A DNA stretch of 12,431 nucleotides from JBDGPU01 sp042219525 (GCA_042219525.1 JBDGPU010000157.1:1-12431), one strand, 5' to 3'; counted from the stretch's first letter, positions 6,222-12,431 are shown. Program-made: numbers and translations. The notes: a model not told the origin generated them from the letters alone.

Positions 6222-8279
6222 TTACTCCTTCAGGTGAACGTTCTGGAACTGCCAGCTGACGTAGGAGTCACCGGGGCTCGGGATGCCCTCGATGTAGCCC
6301 GTCCACTTCGCTTCGTTAACCGGCCACTGCGGGATGGAGTGGCTGTTGACCTGGGTCGGGTAGTCGAGGTAGATCTTCTCGACGGCCTCGCGCGCCTTCG
6401 CGTTGCGCTCGTCGGCGTCCATCGTCGACAGGGCGTCCTTGATCAGGTCGTCGGCACCCGGAAGCCCGTCGAGCCCGTAGCCCATCGGGTTGTTGAGCAG
6501 GTTCTCGTTCTTCGAGTCCGGCCCGTGCGCGTTGTCGCTGGTGAACAGCGAGTCGAGCGTCGAGACGGCGAACGGCGAGAGGCTCGTCCAGCCCATCGGG
6601 AAGATGTCGAAGTTGACGTTGCGGTACACGGTGTCGAGCATCGTGTTGAACGTCATGACCTTCCGGTCGACCGGGATGCCGAGCGACCGGAGCTGGCCGA
6701 CGAAGTTCTCGACCATCTGGGCGGTCAGCGGCGAGTCCTGCGGCGGGTACATCAGCATCTCGAGCGGTCGGCCGAGGATCTCCGTGATCGTCTTGCCGTT
6801 CACACGGATCTCCTTGCTGACGCCTGCCTCGTCCTTGAGGACCTGCGATTTGACCTCGCCGAAGGTGTAGTCGTGGCGGGCCTTCTTCTCGTCCGCCATC
6901 GCACCCGTCAGCGAGCCGGGGTATTCGCGCGCACCGTCCGCGTAGGTCCCCTTCTCGCCGTGGATGGTTTCGCCGTTCTCCAGGTACTTCCGGATGGCCG
7001 AGAAGTTCGGAATCCCCGGCTTGTCCTGCAGGAAGTCGAACGCCTTCGTGGCCGGGTGCTTGTTGATCTTCGCACCCTCGACCGCGGTTTCCGGCCGGAC
7101 GGCCTCGTAGCCCGGCGGCATGACGAACGCGCCACGGAGTTCCGTGCCGCGGTTGAGCTGCTGGGTCCACCGGACGTGGTCGAACAGGAAGCCCATGATC
7201 TGACGGAAGATCGTGTCGTCGAGCGGCGTCCGACGCATGTTGAAGGAGTAGTGACCGTACCCCGTGTCGGACCCGGTGACGATGCGGGCGCCCTTCTTGT
7301 CCTCGACCTTCGGGATGTTCGACGGCTGGATCGAGCCGTACATCGCGTCGATGGCGTCCTCCTTGAGGAACGCCTGCTGGAGTGCCTCGGAGCTGCCGTA
7401 GACGTTGACACGCAGCGTGTCGATGAACGGCCCGCCGGCGCGCAGGTTCTCGTGATCCTTGAGCCACTGGAGGTCAGTCAGCGTGTGGTCGTCGCGGTAG
7501 GTGACCTCGACGGACGTATCCGGCTCGTACCGCGTGACGCGGCCCGGGCCGAGACCGACGGGGCCGATGTACTCGGTGCCGTCGACCGTGTAGGGGTTCT
7601 CCGAGGGCTTGTACTTGGAGAACTTCTTCGGCTCGATGTCCTTCCACCGGTGCTTCGGCAGCATCGGGATACCGAGCTGGGTCGTGTCGTACGTTCCCAC
7701 GGGCTTGGACAGCGCCATGTGGACGTCCCAGTCGTTGGAGGCCTCCTCGACCTTCTCGATGGGCTTGATGTTGTTTGCGTAGCGACCCGGCTTCGCCTCC
7801 TTCAGGAAGTTGTACGTGAAGAGGACGTCCTCGATGCCGAACTTCTCGCCATCGTTGAACGTGAGCCCCTCACGGACGTTGAAGTAGACGTCCGGCTTCC
7901 CGCTGTCGACGTTCTTGACCGTCCAGTCCGTGAACACGTTCGGCTGGACTTCGAACGTAACCGGGTCGATCGACGTTCCGCTCTCGTGGATCTCGTCGAG
8001 GACGACGTAGGAGTACGCGGACGACGTCGCGAGGTTGTTCAGCCCGGCCGGCGCGTTGCTCATGCCGTAGCGGAAGTTCCCGCCCGTCGGGATCTTCTCC
8101 TTTTCTTCGACCGTCTCCGGCGTCGACTCCGTCTCCGGAGCCACGGTCTCCTCTTCGGTCGGTGTTGTACCACTATCGTCCCCAGTACAGCCGGCGAGGG
8201 AAACGGCTACCGCACCCGCACCCGCTTTGAGGAATGGTCGGCGCTTGCTGCTGTGGGCAGTGGTGTCATCTTCTGACAT
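6222..8279 (-). CDS. Solute-binding lipoprotein, family 5 (DppA/OppA type), Tat-exported
   Basis: This 685-residue protein captures substrate outside the cell for the importer encoded just downstream. The N-terminus has a twin-arginine motif KRRPFLK (12-18), a hydrophobic stretch (19-30) and the lipobox LAGC with C31. Export by Tat and lipid anchoring, usual in haloarchaea, are therefore expected. A Thr/Glu-rich linker (about 36-66) leads to the SBP family 5 fold, with the family-like stretch V-x-FNVREGLTFNDG near 130-143. It is longer than most family 5 proteins (about 530-600). I chose the ATG at 8279 over an in-frame TTG at 8288 because a TATA box lies 28 bases upstream, fitting a leaderless message. 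Family 5 covers peptides, nickel complexes and oligosaccharides, so the ligand is open. Confidence 0.92.
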   Translation of the reverse strand: MSEDDTTAHSSKRRPFLKAGAGAVAVSLAGCTGDDSGTTPTEEETVAPETESTPETVEEKEKIPTGGNFRYGMSNAPAGLNNLATSSAYSYVVLDEIHESGTSIDPVTFEVQPNVFTDWTVKNVDSGKPDVYFNVREGLTFNDGEKFGIEDVLFTYNFLKEAKPGRYANNIKPIEKVEEASNDWDVHMALSKPVGTYDTTQLGIPMLPKHRWKDIEPKKFSKYKPSENPYTVDGTEYIGPVGLGPGRVTRYEPDTSVEVTYRDDHTLTDLQWLKDHENLRAGGPFIDTLRVNVYGSSEALQQAFLKEDAIDAMYGSIQPSNIPKVEDKKGARIVTGSDTGYGHYSFNMRRTPLDDTIFRQIMGFLFDHVRWTQQLNRGTELRGAFVMPPGYEAVRPETAVEGAKINKHPATKAFDFLQDKPGIPNFSAIRKYLENGETIHGEKGTYADGAREYPGSLTGAMADEKKARHDYTFGEVKSQVLKDEAGVSKEIRVNGKTITEILGRPLEMLMYPPQDSPLTAQMVENFVGQLRSLGIPVDRKVMTFNTMLDTVYRNVNFDIFPMGWTSLSPFAVSTLDSLFTSDNAHGPDSKNENLLNNPMGYGLDGLPGADDLIKDALSTMDADERNAKAREAVEKIYLDYPTQVNSHSIPQWPVNEAKWTGYIEGIPSPGDSYVSWQFQNVHLKE

Positions 8280-8307
8280 GCCTTGCAATCAGCTACAATT
8301 GATCTAC

Positions 8308-8313
8308 CTTATA
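8308..8313 (-). promoter_or_regulatory. TATA box of the transporter operon
   Basis: On the minus strand TATAAG (within GGTATAAGG) lies 28 bases before the ATG at 8279. That spacing predicts transcription starting within a few bases of the ATG, as in leaderless haloarchaeal genes. The surrounding 8280-8400 is AT-rich for this window. Confidence 0.65.
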
Positions 8314-8331
8314 CCTTGTGATGAGATCCCA

Positions 8332-8345
8332 TATTAGCGTTAATA
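8332..8345. promoter_or_regulatory. Dyad upstream of the operon TATA box, possible operator
   Basis: TATTAGCGTTAATA is a dyad with 5-base arms (TATTA, TAATA) around GCGT. It is centred about 28 bases upstream of the operon TATA box, where an activator or repressor dimer could bind. No regulator gene is in the window. The short arms could be chance in an AT-rich stretch. Confidence 0.35.
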
Positions 8346-8359
8346 CACTCCTGTTCGGA

Positions 8360-8368
8360 GAGAAAAAT
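8360..8368 (-). terminator. T-rich stop signal after the 95-aa gene
   Basis: On the minus strand ATTTTTCTC (8360-8368) lies about 35 bases past the stop of the 95-aa gene and just before the operon promoter region. Archaeal terminators are often plain T tracts, so this could end the upstream transcript. It is short. Confidence 0.4.
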
Positions 8369-8402
8369 ACCCTGAATAACAATGAAGAACCGGAGGACCC
8401 CC

Positions 8403-8690
8403 TCACCAGGAGCCGGAAAGGCCGGCATCCTCCTTCGCGCGCAGGCCAAAGTAGACAGTGAACGCCACCGCCATGGCGAGCAGTGAGAGGTAAATCTGCG
8501 GGCCCAACACCCCCTCCGGTCCCTGGCGTCGCGTGAGAACGACACCCATTCCAGCCCACGCCGACGCCACCGCGAATCCCGCCGCCATCAGCCACGTTGC
8601 GAGCGCGTCCTCCCCGCGACGACCGGCTACGAGCGCCGCTATCATCAGCCCGATTACCAGCAGCGCCAACACGCCACGCGTGTCCAGCAT
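8403..8690 (-). CDS. Small three-TM membrane protein
   Basis: This 95-residue protein of unknown family has three hydrophobic segments at about 4-22, 29-52 and 64-83. A short basic loop (GRRGED, 23-28) follows the first and RRQGPEG (54-60) follows the second. It is on the same strand as the transporter operon but 124 bases upstream of it, with a T tract and a separate promoter between them, so it is probably its own transcription unit. The start at 8690 fits a TTTTTAT box 23 bases upstream. GGAGGGCGGGGT also directly precedes the ATG. Confidence 0.75.
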   Translation of the reverse strand: MLDTRGVLALLVIGLMIAALVAGRRGEDALATWLMAAGFAVASAWAGMGVVLTRRQGPEGVLGPQIYLSLLAMAVAFTVYFGLRAKEDAGLSGSW

Positions 8691-8713
8691 ACCCCGCCCT
8701 CCGCGGGCCGCCG

Positions 8714-8720
8714 ATAAAAA
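8714..8720 (-). promoter_or_regulatory. TATA box of the 95-aa gene
   Basis: TTTTTAT on the minus strand, 23 bases before the ATG at 8690, fits a leaderless or near-leaderless start. Confidence 0.5.
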
Positions 8721-8778
8721 CCGTCGGGTCGAAAACCACGTCGATCGAGCGTCCGGAGCGATCGTTTTGCCGGCAATT

Positions 8779-8788
8779 CACTTATAAA
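8779..8788 (-). promoter_or_regulatory. Second leftward TATA-like box
   Basis: TTTATAAGTG on the minus strand matches a haloarchaeal TATA box. It would start transcription near 8755, giving the 95-aa gene a leader of about 65 bases in addition to its proximal promoter. The same 10-mer recurs on the plus strand at 8868-8877. Confidence 0.4.
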
Positions 8789-8867
8789 GAACCCGTCCTG
8801 ACGGCCCAATTTGCCGCCGCATTTTCGCCGATCGCACCGAAAACTGACCTCTGCCCGGCGACACATT

Positions 8868-8877
8868 TTTATAAGTG
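8868..8877 (+). promoter_or_regulatory. Rightward TATA-like box with no obvious gene
   Basis: ACATTTTTATAAGTGG (around 8863-8878) is one of the best TATA-like sequences in the window, yet no plausible plus-strand gene follows before the opposite-strand 69-aa gene. It may drive a non-coding or antisense RNA. The box is nearly symmetric, so its direction is uncertain. Confidence 0.4.
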
Positions 8878-8987
8878 GTGAGAGGGCGAGAGCGCCGTTC
8901 TGTCACCGGAGAACCAGCGCCCGCGTCCCCGCCACGAGCGGGCACGACTCGGTGGTCGCGAGTACTGACCGTATCACGGCCGCACCT

Positions 8988-9037
8988 GACGGTCATCGAC
9001 GGAGTCGCAAGCGACGGCCATCGACGGAGTCGACAGC
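8988..9037. repeat. Tandem duplication, 25-base unit
   Basis: Two adjacent 25-base units start at 8988 and 9013. GACGGTCATCGACGGAGTCG and GACGGCCATCGACGGAGTCG (20 bases each) differ at one base, and the remaining five bases of each unit differ at two. The repeat is in non-coding sequence; 25 bases is not a multiple of three, which also argues against coding use. Confidence 0.75.
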
Positions 9038-9096
9038 GCCGGCGACGCGACACCCAGTCCACGGCGGTCACCTCCCCGACCAGCCCGGAACGCCGC

Positions 9097-9306
9097 TCAC
9101 TCCGGCGTCCAGACCTCGGGCGCGACGCCGAGGAACCGAACGACCGAGGGGTACCCGAAGGCGACGATCACGACGAGCAGCACGGACTGCCAGAAGGAGA
9201 GTTCGCCGTACGTCGCTTCGACGACGAACAGGATGAGAAACATCACCAGGAACATCACCGCCCAGTGGGGAGCGAGCTGCTTGATCTTCTCCGCTGTCGT
9301 TGGCAT
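9097..9306 (-). CDS. Small two-TM membrane protein
   Basis: This 69-residue protein of unknown family starts MPTTAEKIKQ with a short basic N-terminus. It has two hydrophobic segments at about 12-30 and 36-57 and ends in an acidic tail (EVWTPE). I chose the ATG at 9306. The open frame extends upstream to 9405, but those residues are Pro/Arg/His-rich and unlike protein. A weak CATACG box lies about 24 bases upstream. It stands alone between the divergent-promoter gap and the repeat-protein gene. Compact size and composition are typical of haloarchaeal membrane proteins of unknown function. Confidence 0.75.
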   Translation of the reverse strand: MPTTAEKIKQLAPHWAVMFLVMFLILFVVEATYGELSFWQSVLLVVIVAFGYPSVVRFLGVAPEVWTPE

Positions 9307-9434
9307 ACGCGTTCGTGAACGGGCGGGCGTATGTGTGTGTCGGTGAGGTGGGGCGCAAGGCTGTCGAGGAGAATCACACGGCTGCACGGCGACGACGCCG
9401 GGCAACTGCGAAACGTGCGAGCGGCGGCGAGTCG

Positions 9435-10286
9435 TCAGTACCGGCTCGGGACGAAGGCCAGACCGATCAGGGTCAGGGCGCCCATCGTGAGGATGGCCGC
9501 GATGCGCCGGAGCCCCGTCGCGTACTCCTGGAACCTGTCGATCTGGTTCAGCTGCGCCTGATACGCCTCCTGGTCACTCGACAGAACGAGGGTCTTCTTG
9601 TCCGGGAAGTTGGCCACGTAGGTCGTGTTGTCGAAGGTCACGGTATCACCCTGCTGCAATTCGACCTGCCTGTTCTCGGTCGTTTCCCAGACCAGAACTG
9701 CCTCGCTCGTCGTCACGTTGTCGATAGTGGCGTCGTTACCGTCGTAGTCGATCGAATCTCCCTCCGCGAACGTCCGCTCCTCGGGCGCGGGGAAGTACTC
9801 GTCGGCGGGAACGAGCGTCTTGTTACCGCTCTCGTCACGGACGACGACGTACTCCTCCCCGTCGCTCGTGATGGTCTCGTTGTCCGCGCTGGAGTCGTTC
9901 TGCAGGATCGCGGTCCTGTCAATCTGCTCCCGCAGCGTCACCTCGCTCGGGTCCTCGCCCTCGATGACGACGGTCCACTCCTCGCCATCGTAGGTGACCG
10001 TGCTCCCGTTCGACCAGGACGCCGACGCCTGGGTGGTTACGTTCCACGTGATCGTTCCCGCCATGAAGTGCGAGGCACCACCGTGGCCACCGCTTTCGGT
10101 CTTCTCAGTGACTTCGGTGACAGAGTACGTCTGTCCGGCGTGTTCGAACGTCTCGCCCGCGGAGAGTTCGAACTCTGGGTCCTCGAACGAGACCTCCGGC
10201 GTGTCGGCAGTCGCGACCAGCGTGCCCGCCGCACCCCCGACGACGAGGAAGACTGCGACGTACACGGCGACAGCGCGTCGTTGCAT
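9435..10286 (-). CDS. Surface protein with five beta-motif repeats, membrane-anchored at both ends
   Basis: This 283-residue protein matches no family I recognise. It has an N-terminal hydrophobic segment (about 7-26: uncleaved anchor or signal peptide) and a C-terminal one (about 260-279) ending SRY. Between them is a long acidic region expected outside the cell. It contains five copies of a motif like G-[DE]-T-[VI]-x-[YF]-D-G-x-x-Y-x-V, at about 44-57, 94-107, 136-149, 176-189 and 213-226. The spacing shrinks from 50 to 37 residues, so this is a string of small beta modules. Several N-x-S/T sites (for example N82, N93, N130, N155, N190, N220) could be glycosylated. The start is the ATG at 10286; a GTTAAA box lies 24 bases upstream. 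The larger open frame upstream is not protein-like. Confidence 0.8.
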   Translation of the reverse strand: MQRRAVAVYVAVFLVVGGAAGTLVATADTPEVSFEDPEFELSAGETFEHAGQTYSVTEVTEKTESGGHGGASHFMAGTITWNVTTQASASWSNGSTVTYDGEEWTVVIEGEDPSEVTLREQIDRTAILQNDSSADNETITSDGEEYVVVRDESGNKTLVPADEYFPAPEERTFAEGDSIDYDGNDATIDNVTTSEAVLVWETTENRQVELQQGDTVTFDNTTYVANFPDKKTLVLSSDQEAYQAQLNQIDRFQEYATGLRRIAAILTMGALTLIGLAFVPSRY

Positions 10287-10310
10287 GCTTCGAGCATGGG
10301 CCACCCGGCG

Positions 10311-10316
10311 TTTAAC
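10311..10316 (-). promoter_or_regulatory. TATA-like box of the repeat-protein gene
   Basis: GTTAAA on the minus strand, 24 bases before the ATG at 10286, is preceded by the purine-rich GGGAAAGTAACC that could serve as a TFB recognition element. It fits a leaderless start. Confidence 0.5.
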
Positions 10317-10343
10317 GGTTACTTTCCCTGTCCGTGCTGCCAA

Positions 10344-10382
10344 CCCCACGGTAGGGGCGGTGCCACGCAGTGGGGTCGCCCC
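10344..10382. repeat. Two interleaved inverted repeats
   Basis: CCCCAC (10344-10349) pairs with GTGGGG (10370-10375), and GGGGCG (10354-10359) pairs with CGCCCC (10377-10382). The order is A, B, A', B', so both can form together only as a pseudoknot. The two stems could instead be alternatives. The site is in the divergent gap between the repeat-protein gene and the 75-aa gene. Confidence 0.4.
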
Positions 10383-10491
10383 ATCTGTCGTACTCGGCGG
10401 CGACTCGAGGGCGGACCCGACACTATGGGCGACCCTACCGAGACCACCCAGTACATCGCGGGGGGAAGCTTCTTTCAGCAGGGCCTTCTCG

Positions 10492-10719
10492 ATGCTGGCA
10501 GTGCTGGACCACACGCGAAAGCGCGTCGCGGGGGCGCTCCCCCTCCTGGTCGTTACGACGGTGCTCTTCGACGTTATCACCATCCGGTCCGTCGAGCCAG
10601 TTGCGGGGTCGCGACTGCTACTGTGGTTGTTCCTGTATTTCCTGCTGACGTTCGCGTTGCTTACGAGCGTGTACGTCGCGTACGCCTACCTGAACGAGGT
10701 CGCCCAACGTGACGTGTAA
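10492..10719 (+). CDS. Small two-TM membrane protein
   Basis: This 75-residue protein of unknown family has two hydrophobic segments at about 14-30 and 41-66. The N-terminus is basic (DHTRKR, 6-11) and the C-terminus is hydrophilic (NEVAQRDV). The open frame continues far upstream, but protein-like sequence begins at the ATG at 10492. No TATA box is clear upstream, so the start is less certain than for its neighbours. It is divergent from the repeat-protein gene, with about 205 bases between the starts. Confidence 0.65.
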   Translation: MLAVLDHTRKRVAGALPLLVVTTVLFDVITIRSVEPVAGSRLLLWLFLYFLLTFALLTSVYVAYAYLNEVAQRDV

Positions 10720-11127
10720 GTACGGCGCCCGGTGTCCGACGGAAGGGGCAAGCCCGCGACGCCGGAATGATACCCCTCGGAGACGGATTCCGGCAGTTGC
10801 TGAATTCAGTACAGCGGTACCGATGGGAAACGTCCGTATCGGAACCGGGTCCCTCGAGTCGAACGGCCACGGAAACTCGACGTCGCACAGATCGTCGGGT
10901 GAAAACTGACGGACACGGGCTGACTCGAACCACGACGGATCCGATCCACGGCCGTTCTCGTCAGTTTGTCGACAGGTGCTAGGGGAAGTTCCGGCGCTGG
11001 GAGGCGATTGAGGGTCCTCCGTTCCCGGACACACCTTCCTGTCGGGCGATAACCCGGCTAAACTCGGGTGAATCCAGATGGAGGTAGTTCACCGTTTATG
11101 TGGTCGTCTTCCCTCCAGAACAATGCC
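10720..11127. other. Gap without a convincing gene
   Basis: About 400 bases between the 75-aa and 187-aa genes. Open frames on both strands are short and Arg/Ser/Thr-rich. Two distant inverted repeats are present: GAACGGCC (10861-10868) with GGCCGTTC (10950-10957), and AAACTGACG (10903-10911) with CGTCAGTTT (10959-10967). They are interleaved and could be chance. The right end holds the promoter of the 187-aa gene. Confidence 0.5.
11095..11100 (+). promoter_or_regulatory. TATA-like box of the 187-aa gene
   Basis: TTTATG lies 27 bases before the ATG at 11128, so transcription should start just before that ATG. This spacing, and the lack of a Shine-Dalgarno sequence, support the start chosen for the gene. 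Confidence 0.55.
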
Positions 11128-11691
11128 ATGCAAGGCAAAGTAACACAGCTGATCAAGAGCGACGCTGTCGAGGAGCGAACACTCAAACCGGTCGTGAAGC
11201 TGCTGCTGGTGGTCGGCGCCCTGTTCCTCATGTGGGCGCTCCTCACGAACCTCCCGGGCATCGACACGATCATCTCGGAGACCGGAGTGACCTTCGGCGC
11301 GGTGCTGGGCGCCGTGGTGACTCTCTGTATCGTGGCCGTCCTGACCTTCGTGGCACTCAGGGTCGAGCCCCTCGTGGTACAGGCGTTCGCTGGACCCCGC
11401 CATGTGGTGCTGGACATCGCCTCGATTGCCAAGCACGTCGTGCTGTTCGCGGCCGTCGTCACGGCCCATAGCGGACTCGCACCGATGGTCATGCCGTCGC
11501 TCGCGACCGTCGGCCTCGCGTGGACCTACGACATGTTGTTCCTGGTGCTGGCGCTCATCCCGACGGTCATGATCGCCATCCGGATGTACGGCAACTTCGA
11601 CGAGGTCGCCACGCTGATTACCGGCCGTATCGCGTCAGCCGAATCCGAGGAGGGCGGCGACGAGTCATCCGGCCCTCGATCGTCGAACTGA
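11128..11691 (+). CDS. Four-TM membrane protein
   Basis: This 187-residue integral membrane protein is of unknown family. A hydrophilic N-terminus (1-20) is followed by four hydrophobic segments at about 22-41, 54-78, 100-120 and 131-151. A C-terminal cytoplasmic-looking tail (about 152-187) has an acidic, Ser/Gly-rich end with SAESEEGGDESS. The loop between segments two and three carries RVEPLV and AGPRHVV. I chose the ATG at 11128 because of the TATA box 27 bases upstream; in-frame starts at 11068 and 11098 lie upstream of or inside the promoter. It stands alone, with no close neighbour on its strand. Confidence 0.75.
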   Translation: MQGKVTQLIKSDAVEERTLKPVVKLLLVVGALFLMWALLTNLPGIDTIISETGVTFGAVLGAVVTLCIVAVLTFVALRVEPLVVQAFAGPRHVVLDIASIAKHVVLFAAVVTAHSGLAPMVMPSLATVGLAWTYDMLFLVLALIPTVMIAIRMYGNFDEVATLITGRIASAESEEGGDESSGPRSSN

Positions 11692-11926
11692 GCCAGGACC
11701 GTGACGGAAACCGACCGTCCGGATCGAGAAACCGCTCGGTCGTGGCGCGTGCAGTAGCTTCAGGTGGCCGGTGTCCGTGCTGACCCCAAAATTTGTCGAG
11801 TGGAACCACTAGTCGTGTCCCAACACGTCGAGTGCTGCGGAGATGGGGTTGGTGAGCATCGCCGCTGATCGGCGCTTTCTCTCAAATGAACCCCACTCAC
11901 TGGTGGAACGGGATGAAAATGAACCA
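11692..11926. other. Short gap between the 187-aa gene and tRNA-Cys
   Basis: No gene is seen. Small hairpins are possible, such as CGTGT/ACACG around 11814-11828 and CGCCG/CGGCG around 11860-11875. Downstream of the tRNA, on its strand, is TTGGTTCATTTTC (TTTT at 11916-11919), which may be the tRNA transcription stop, though the T run is only four bases. Confidence 0.4.
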
Positions 11927-12000
11927 AGCCAAGGGCCGGATTTGAACCGGCGTGGGGCGGCTCTGCAGGCCGCTGCGTAACCAGACTCTGCCACCTTGGC
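11927..12000 (-). tRNA. tRNA-Cys, anticodon GCA
   Basis: Read on the minus strand, the acceptor stem GCCAAGG (12000-11994) pairs with CCTTGGC (11934-11928), followed by the discriminator U at 11927, as expected for tRNA-Cys. The anticodon stem GCGGC/GCCGC encloses the loop CTGCAGA with GCA at the anticodon positions. The T arm is GCCGG-TTCAAAT-CCGGC with the standard TTCAAAT loop. No CCA is encoded after the discriminator, and the anticodon loop is continuous, so there is no intron. The gene is single, 74 bases, and needs CCA addition. Position next to a gene-poor right end makes it a possible integration site, but no att duplicate is visible in the window. Confidence 0.96.
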
Positions 12001-12027
12001 GCGCATGCTGTAGTATTCCAGTCTCGC

Positions 12028-12034
12028 GTTTAAG
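12028..12034 (-). promoter_or_regulatory. TATA box of tRNA-Cys
   Basis: CTTAAAC on the minus strand (context GGCTTAAACGCG) lies 27 bases before the tRNA 5' end at 12000, the expected distance for transcription starting a few bases upstream of it. Confidence 0.7.
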
Positions 12035-12399
12035 CCTAGCGGTCCGCCGTGTCGCTATCGACGGACGCCGGCGTGATAGCCGACCCGTACATGCTGACCG
12101 ACACCGGGCGGAAGACACTCGAGATTAGCGATTCGCCGGAGTCGGAACCGTCGCCTGCAACGGCGTCGCCACTCGGCGTCGTCGAGCGCGCGTTCCTGGT
12201 GGCCCGACCACCAGCGCCGGCGATCACGAGCGTATCCCAGCTGGGTCGCCGTCGCCAGCGATCACGCTCACCAGGTTGCCTGCACGGGCAGTGACACGCG
12301 CGTCGCTGCTGGCGCTCACCTTGCACGAACGAACTCCGCCGTGGCTGTCGCTCCCGCAAGAACGATCACGTACTCTCGCGACCGCTGGCGCTCGCCACG

Positions 12400-12407
12400 A
12401 AAAAAAA
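12400..12407 (-). terminator. T8 tract, probable terminator of an off-window gene
   Basis: Eight A on the plus strand give TTTTTTTT on the minus strand, the longest such run in the window. It would end a leftward transcript from a gene to the right of 12431. It is followed on that strand by GGCGAGCGCC, which can form only a very short hairpin. Confidence 0.45.
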
Positions 12408-12431
12408 CCACCCGCCGACGAGCAACCTGCC

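Larger units (their letters stand above)
8691..9096. other. Gap with divergent TATA-like boxes and a tandem repeat
   Basis: About 400 bases without a convincing gene. It contains the promoter of the 95-aa gene, two oppositely oriented copies of TTTATAAGTG (8779-8788 minus, 8868-8877 plus) and a 25-base tandem duplication (8988-9037). Open frames here are arginine-rich and look like noise. A short non-coding RNA running rightward from the second TATA box, antisense to the next gene, is possible but unproven. Confidence 0.5.
12001..12431. other. Gap right of tRNA-Cys without a convincing gene
   Basis: Apart from the tRNA promoter this holds no gene I can support. Open frames on both strands are Arg- or Ser/Pro-rich. 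It contains several related short repeats: CGATCACG near 12222, 12258 and 12362, and CTGGCGCTC in 12300-12320 and again in 12380-12395. The right end has A8 at 12400-12407. Repeats plus a T tract on the minus strand suggest the 3' flank of a leftward gene beyond the window. Confidence 0.45.

Noticed and set aside
6234..8276. A 680-codon plus-strand open frame opposite the solute-binding protein gene
   Set aside because: It is a mirror of the GC-rich coding strand: Val, Arg, Leu and Asp-rich with no family features. The opposite strand encodes a clear family 5 lipoprotein.
8875..9318. A plus-strand open frame starting at the orphan TATA box
   Set aside because: Its start lies inside the TATA region, its first part is Arg/Ser-rich, and its second part is antisense to the 69-aa gene.
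11927..12000. Intron in the tRNA gene
   Set aside because: The anticodon stem and the 7-base loop are continuous and all stems pair without removing any sequence.
12036..12359. A 107-codon minus-strand frame and an 81-codon plus-strand frame (12049-12294) right of tRNA-Cys
   Set aside because: Neither looks like protein: both are Arg- or Ser/Pro-rich, overlap each other, and have no start signals. A minus-strand frame entering from the right edge and ending near 12318 is equally unconvincing.
1..12431. CRISPR array, insertion sequence or defence genes
   Set aside because: No regularly spaced repeats with spacers, no transposase or integrase motifs and no nuclease, toxin or methylase domains were found on either strand.

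Overview
The window looks like chromosomal DNA of a halophilic archaeon (class Halobacteria). The signs are GC-rich codons, acidic proteins, a Tat-type lipoprotein signal on the solute-binding protein, leaderless genes with TATA-like boxes about 25-30 bases before the ATG, a tRNA gene without an encoded CCA end, and very long antisense open frames. No species can be named from the sequence alone.

Layout. Bases 1-393 are gene-free and rich in hairpins, with the look of a repeated or RNA-forming element. From 8279 down to 394, on the minus strand, lies one long apparent operon. It encodes a family 5 solute-binding lipoprotein, two permeases (DppB and DppC type), two ATPases (DppD and DppF type), and then three small genes. 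Those are a one-TM protein with a LEA2-like beta domain, a four-TM protein and a two-TM protein. The five transporter genes make a complete dipeptide/oligopeptide-family importer: lipoprotein outside, permease pair in the membrane, ATPase pair inside. The substrate (peptide, nickel chelate or oligosaccharide) cannot be read from the sequence. The three tail genes are tightly coupled to the transporter and are the most interesting unexplained partners.

Upstream of the operon, 8403-11691 holds five small membrane or surface proteins of unknown function. On the minus strand are a 95-aa three-TM protein, a 69-aa two-TM protein and a 283-aa membrane-anchored protein with five copies of a short beta motif. 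On the plus strand are a 75-aa two-TM protein and a 187-aa four-TM protein. Between the 95-aa and 69-aa genes is a gap with two divergent TATA-like boxes and a 25-base tandem repeat.

The right end carries a tRNA-Cys (GCA) gene on the minus strand with a clear TATA-like promoter. It is followed by about 430 bases with no convincing gene and a T8 tract on the minus strand that probably terminates a gene outside the window.

No CRISPR array, transposase, integrase, toxin-antitoxin pair or known defence gene was seen. The best leads are the transporter-linked small membrane genes, the 120-residue insertion inside the ATPase cysteine cluster, and the five-repeat surface protein.
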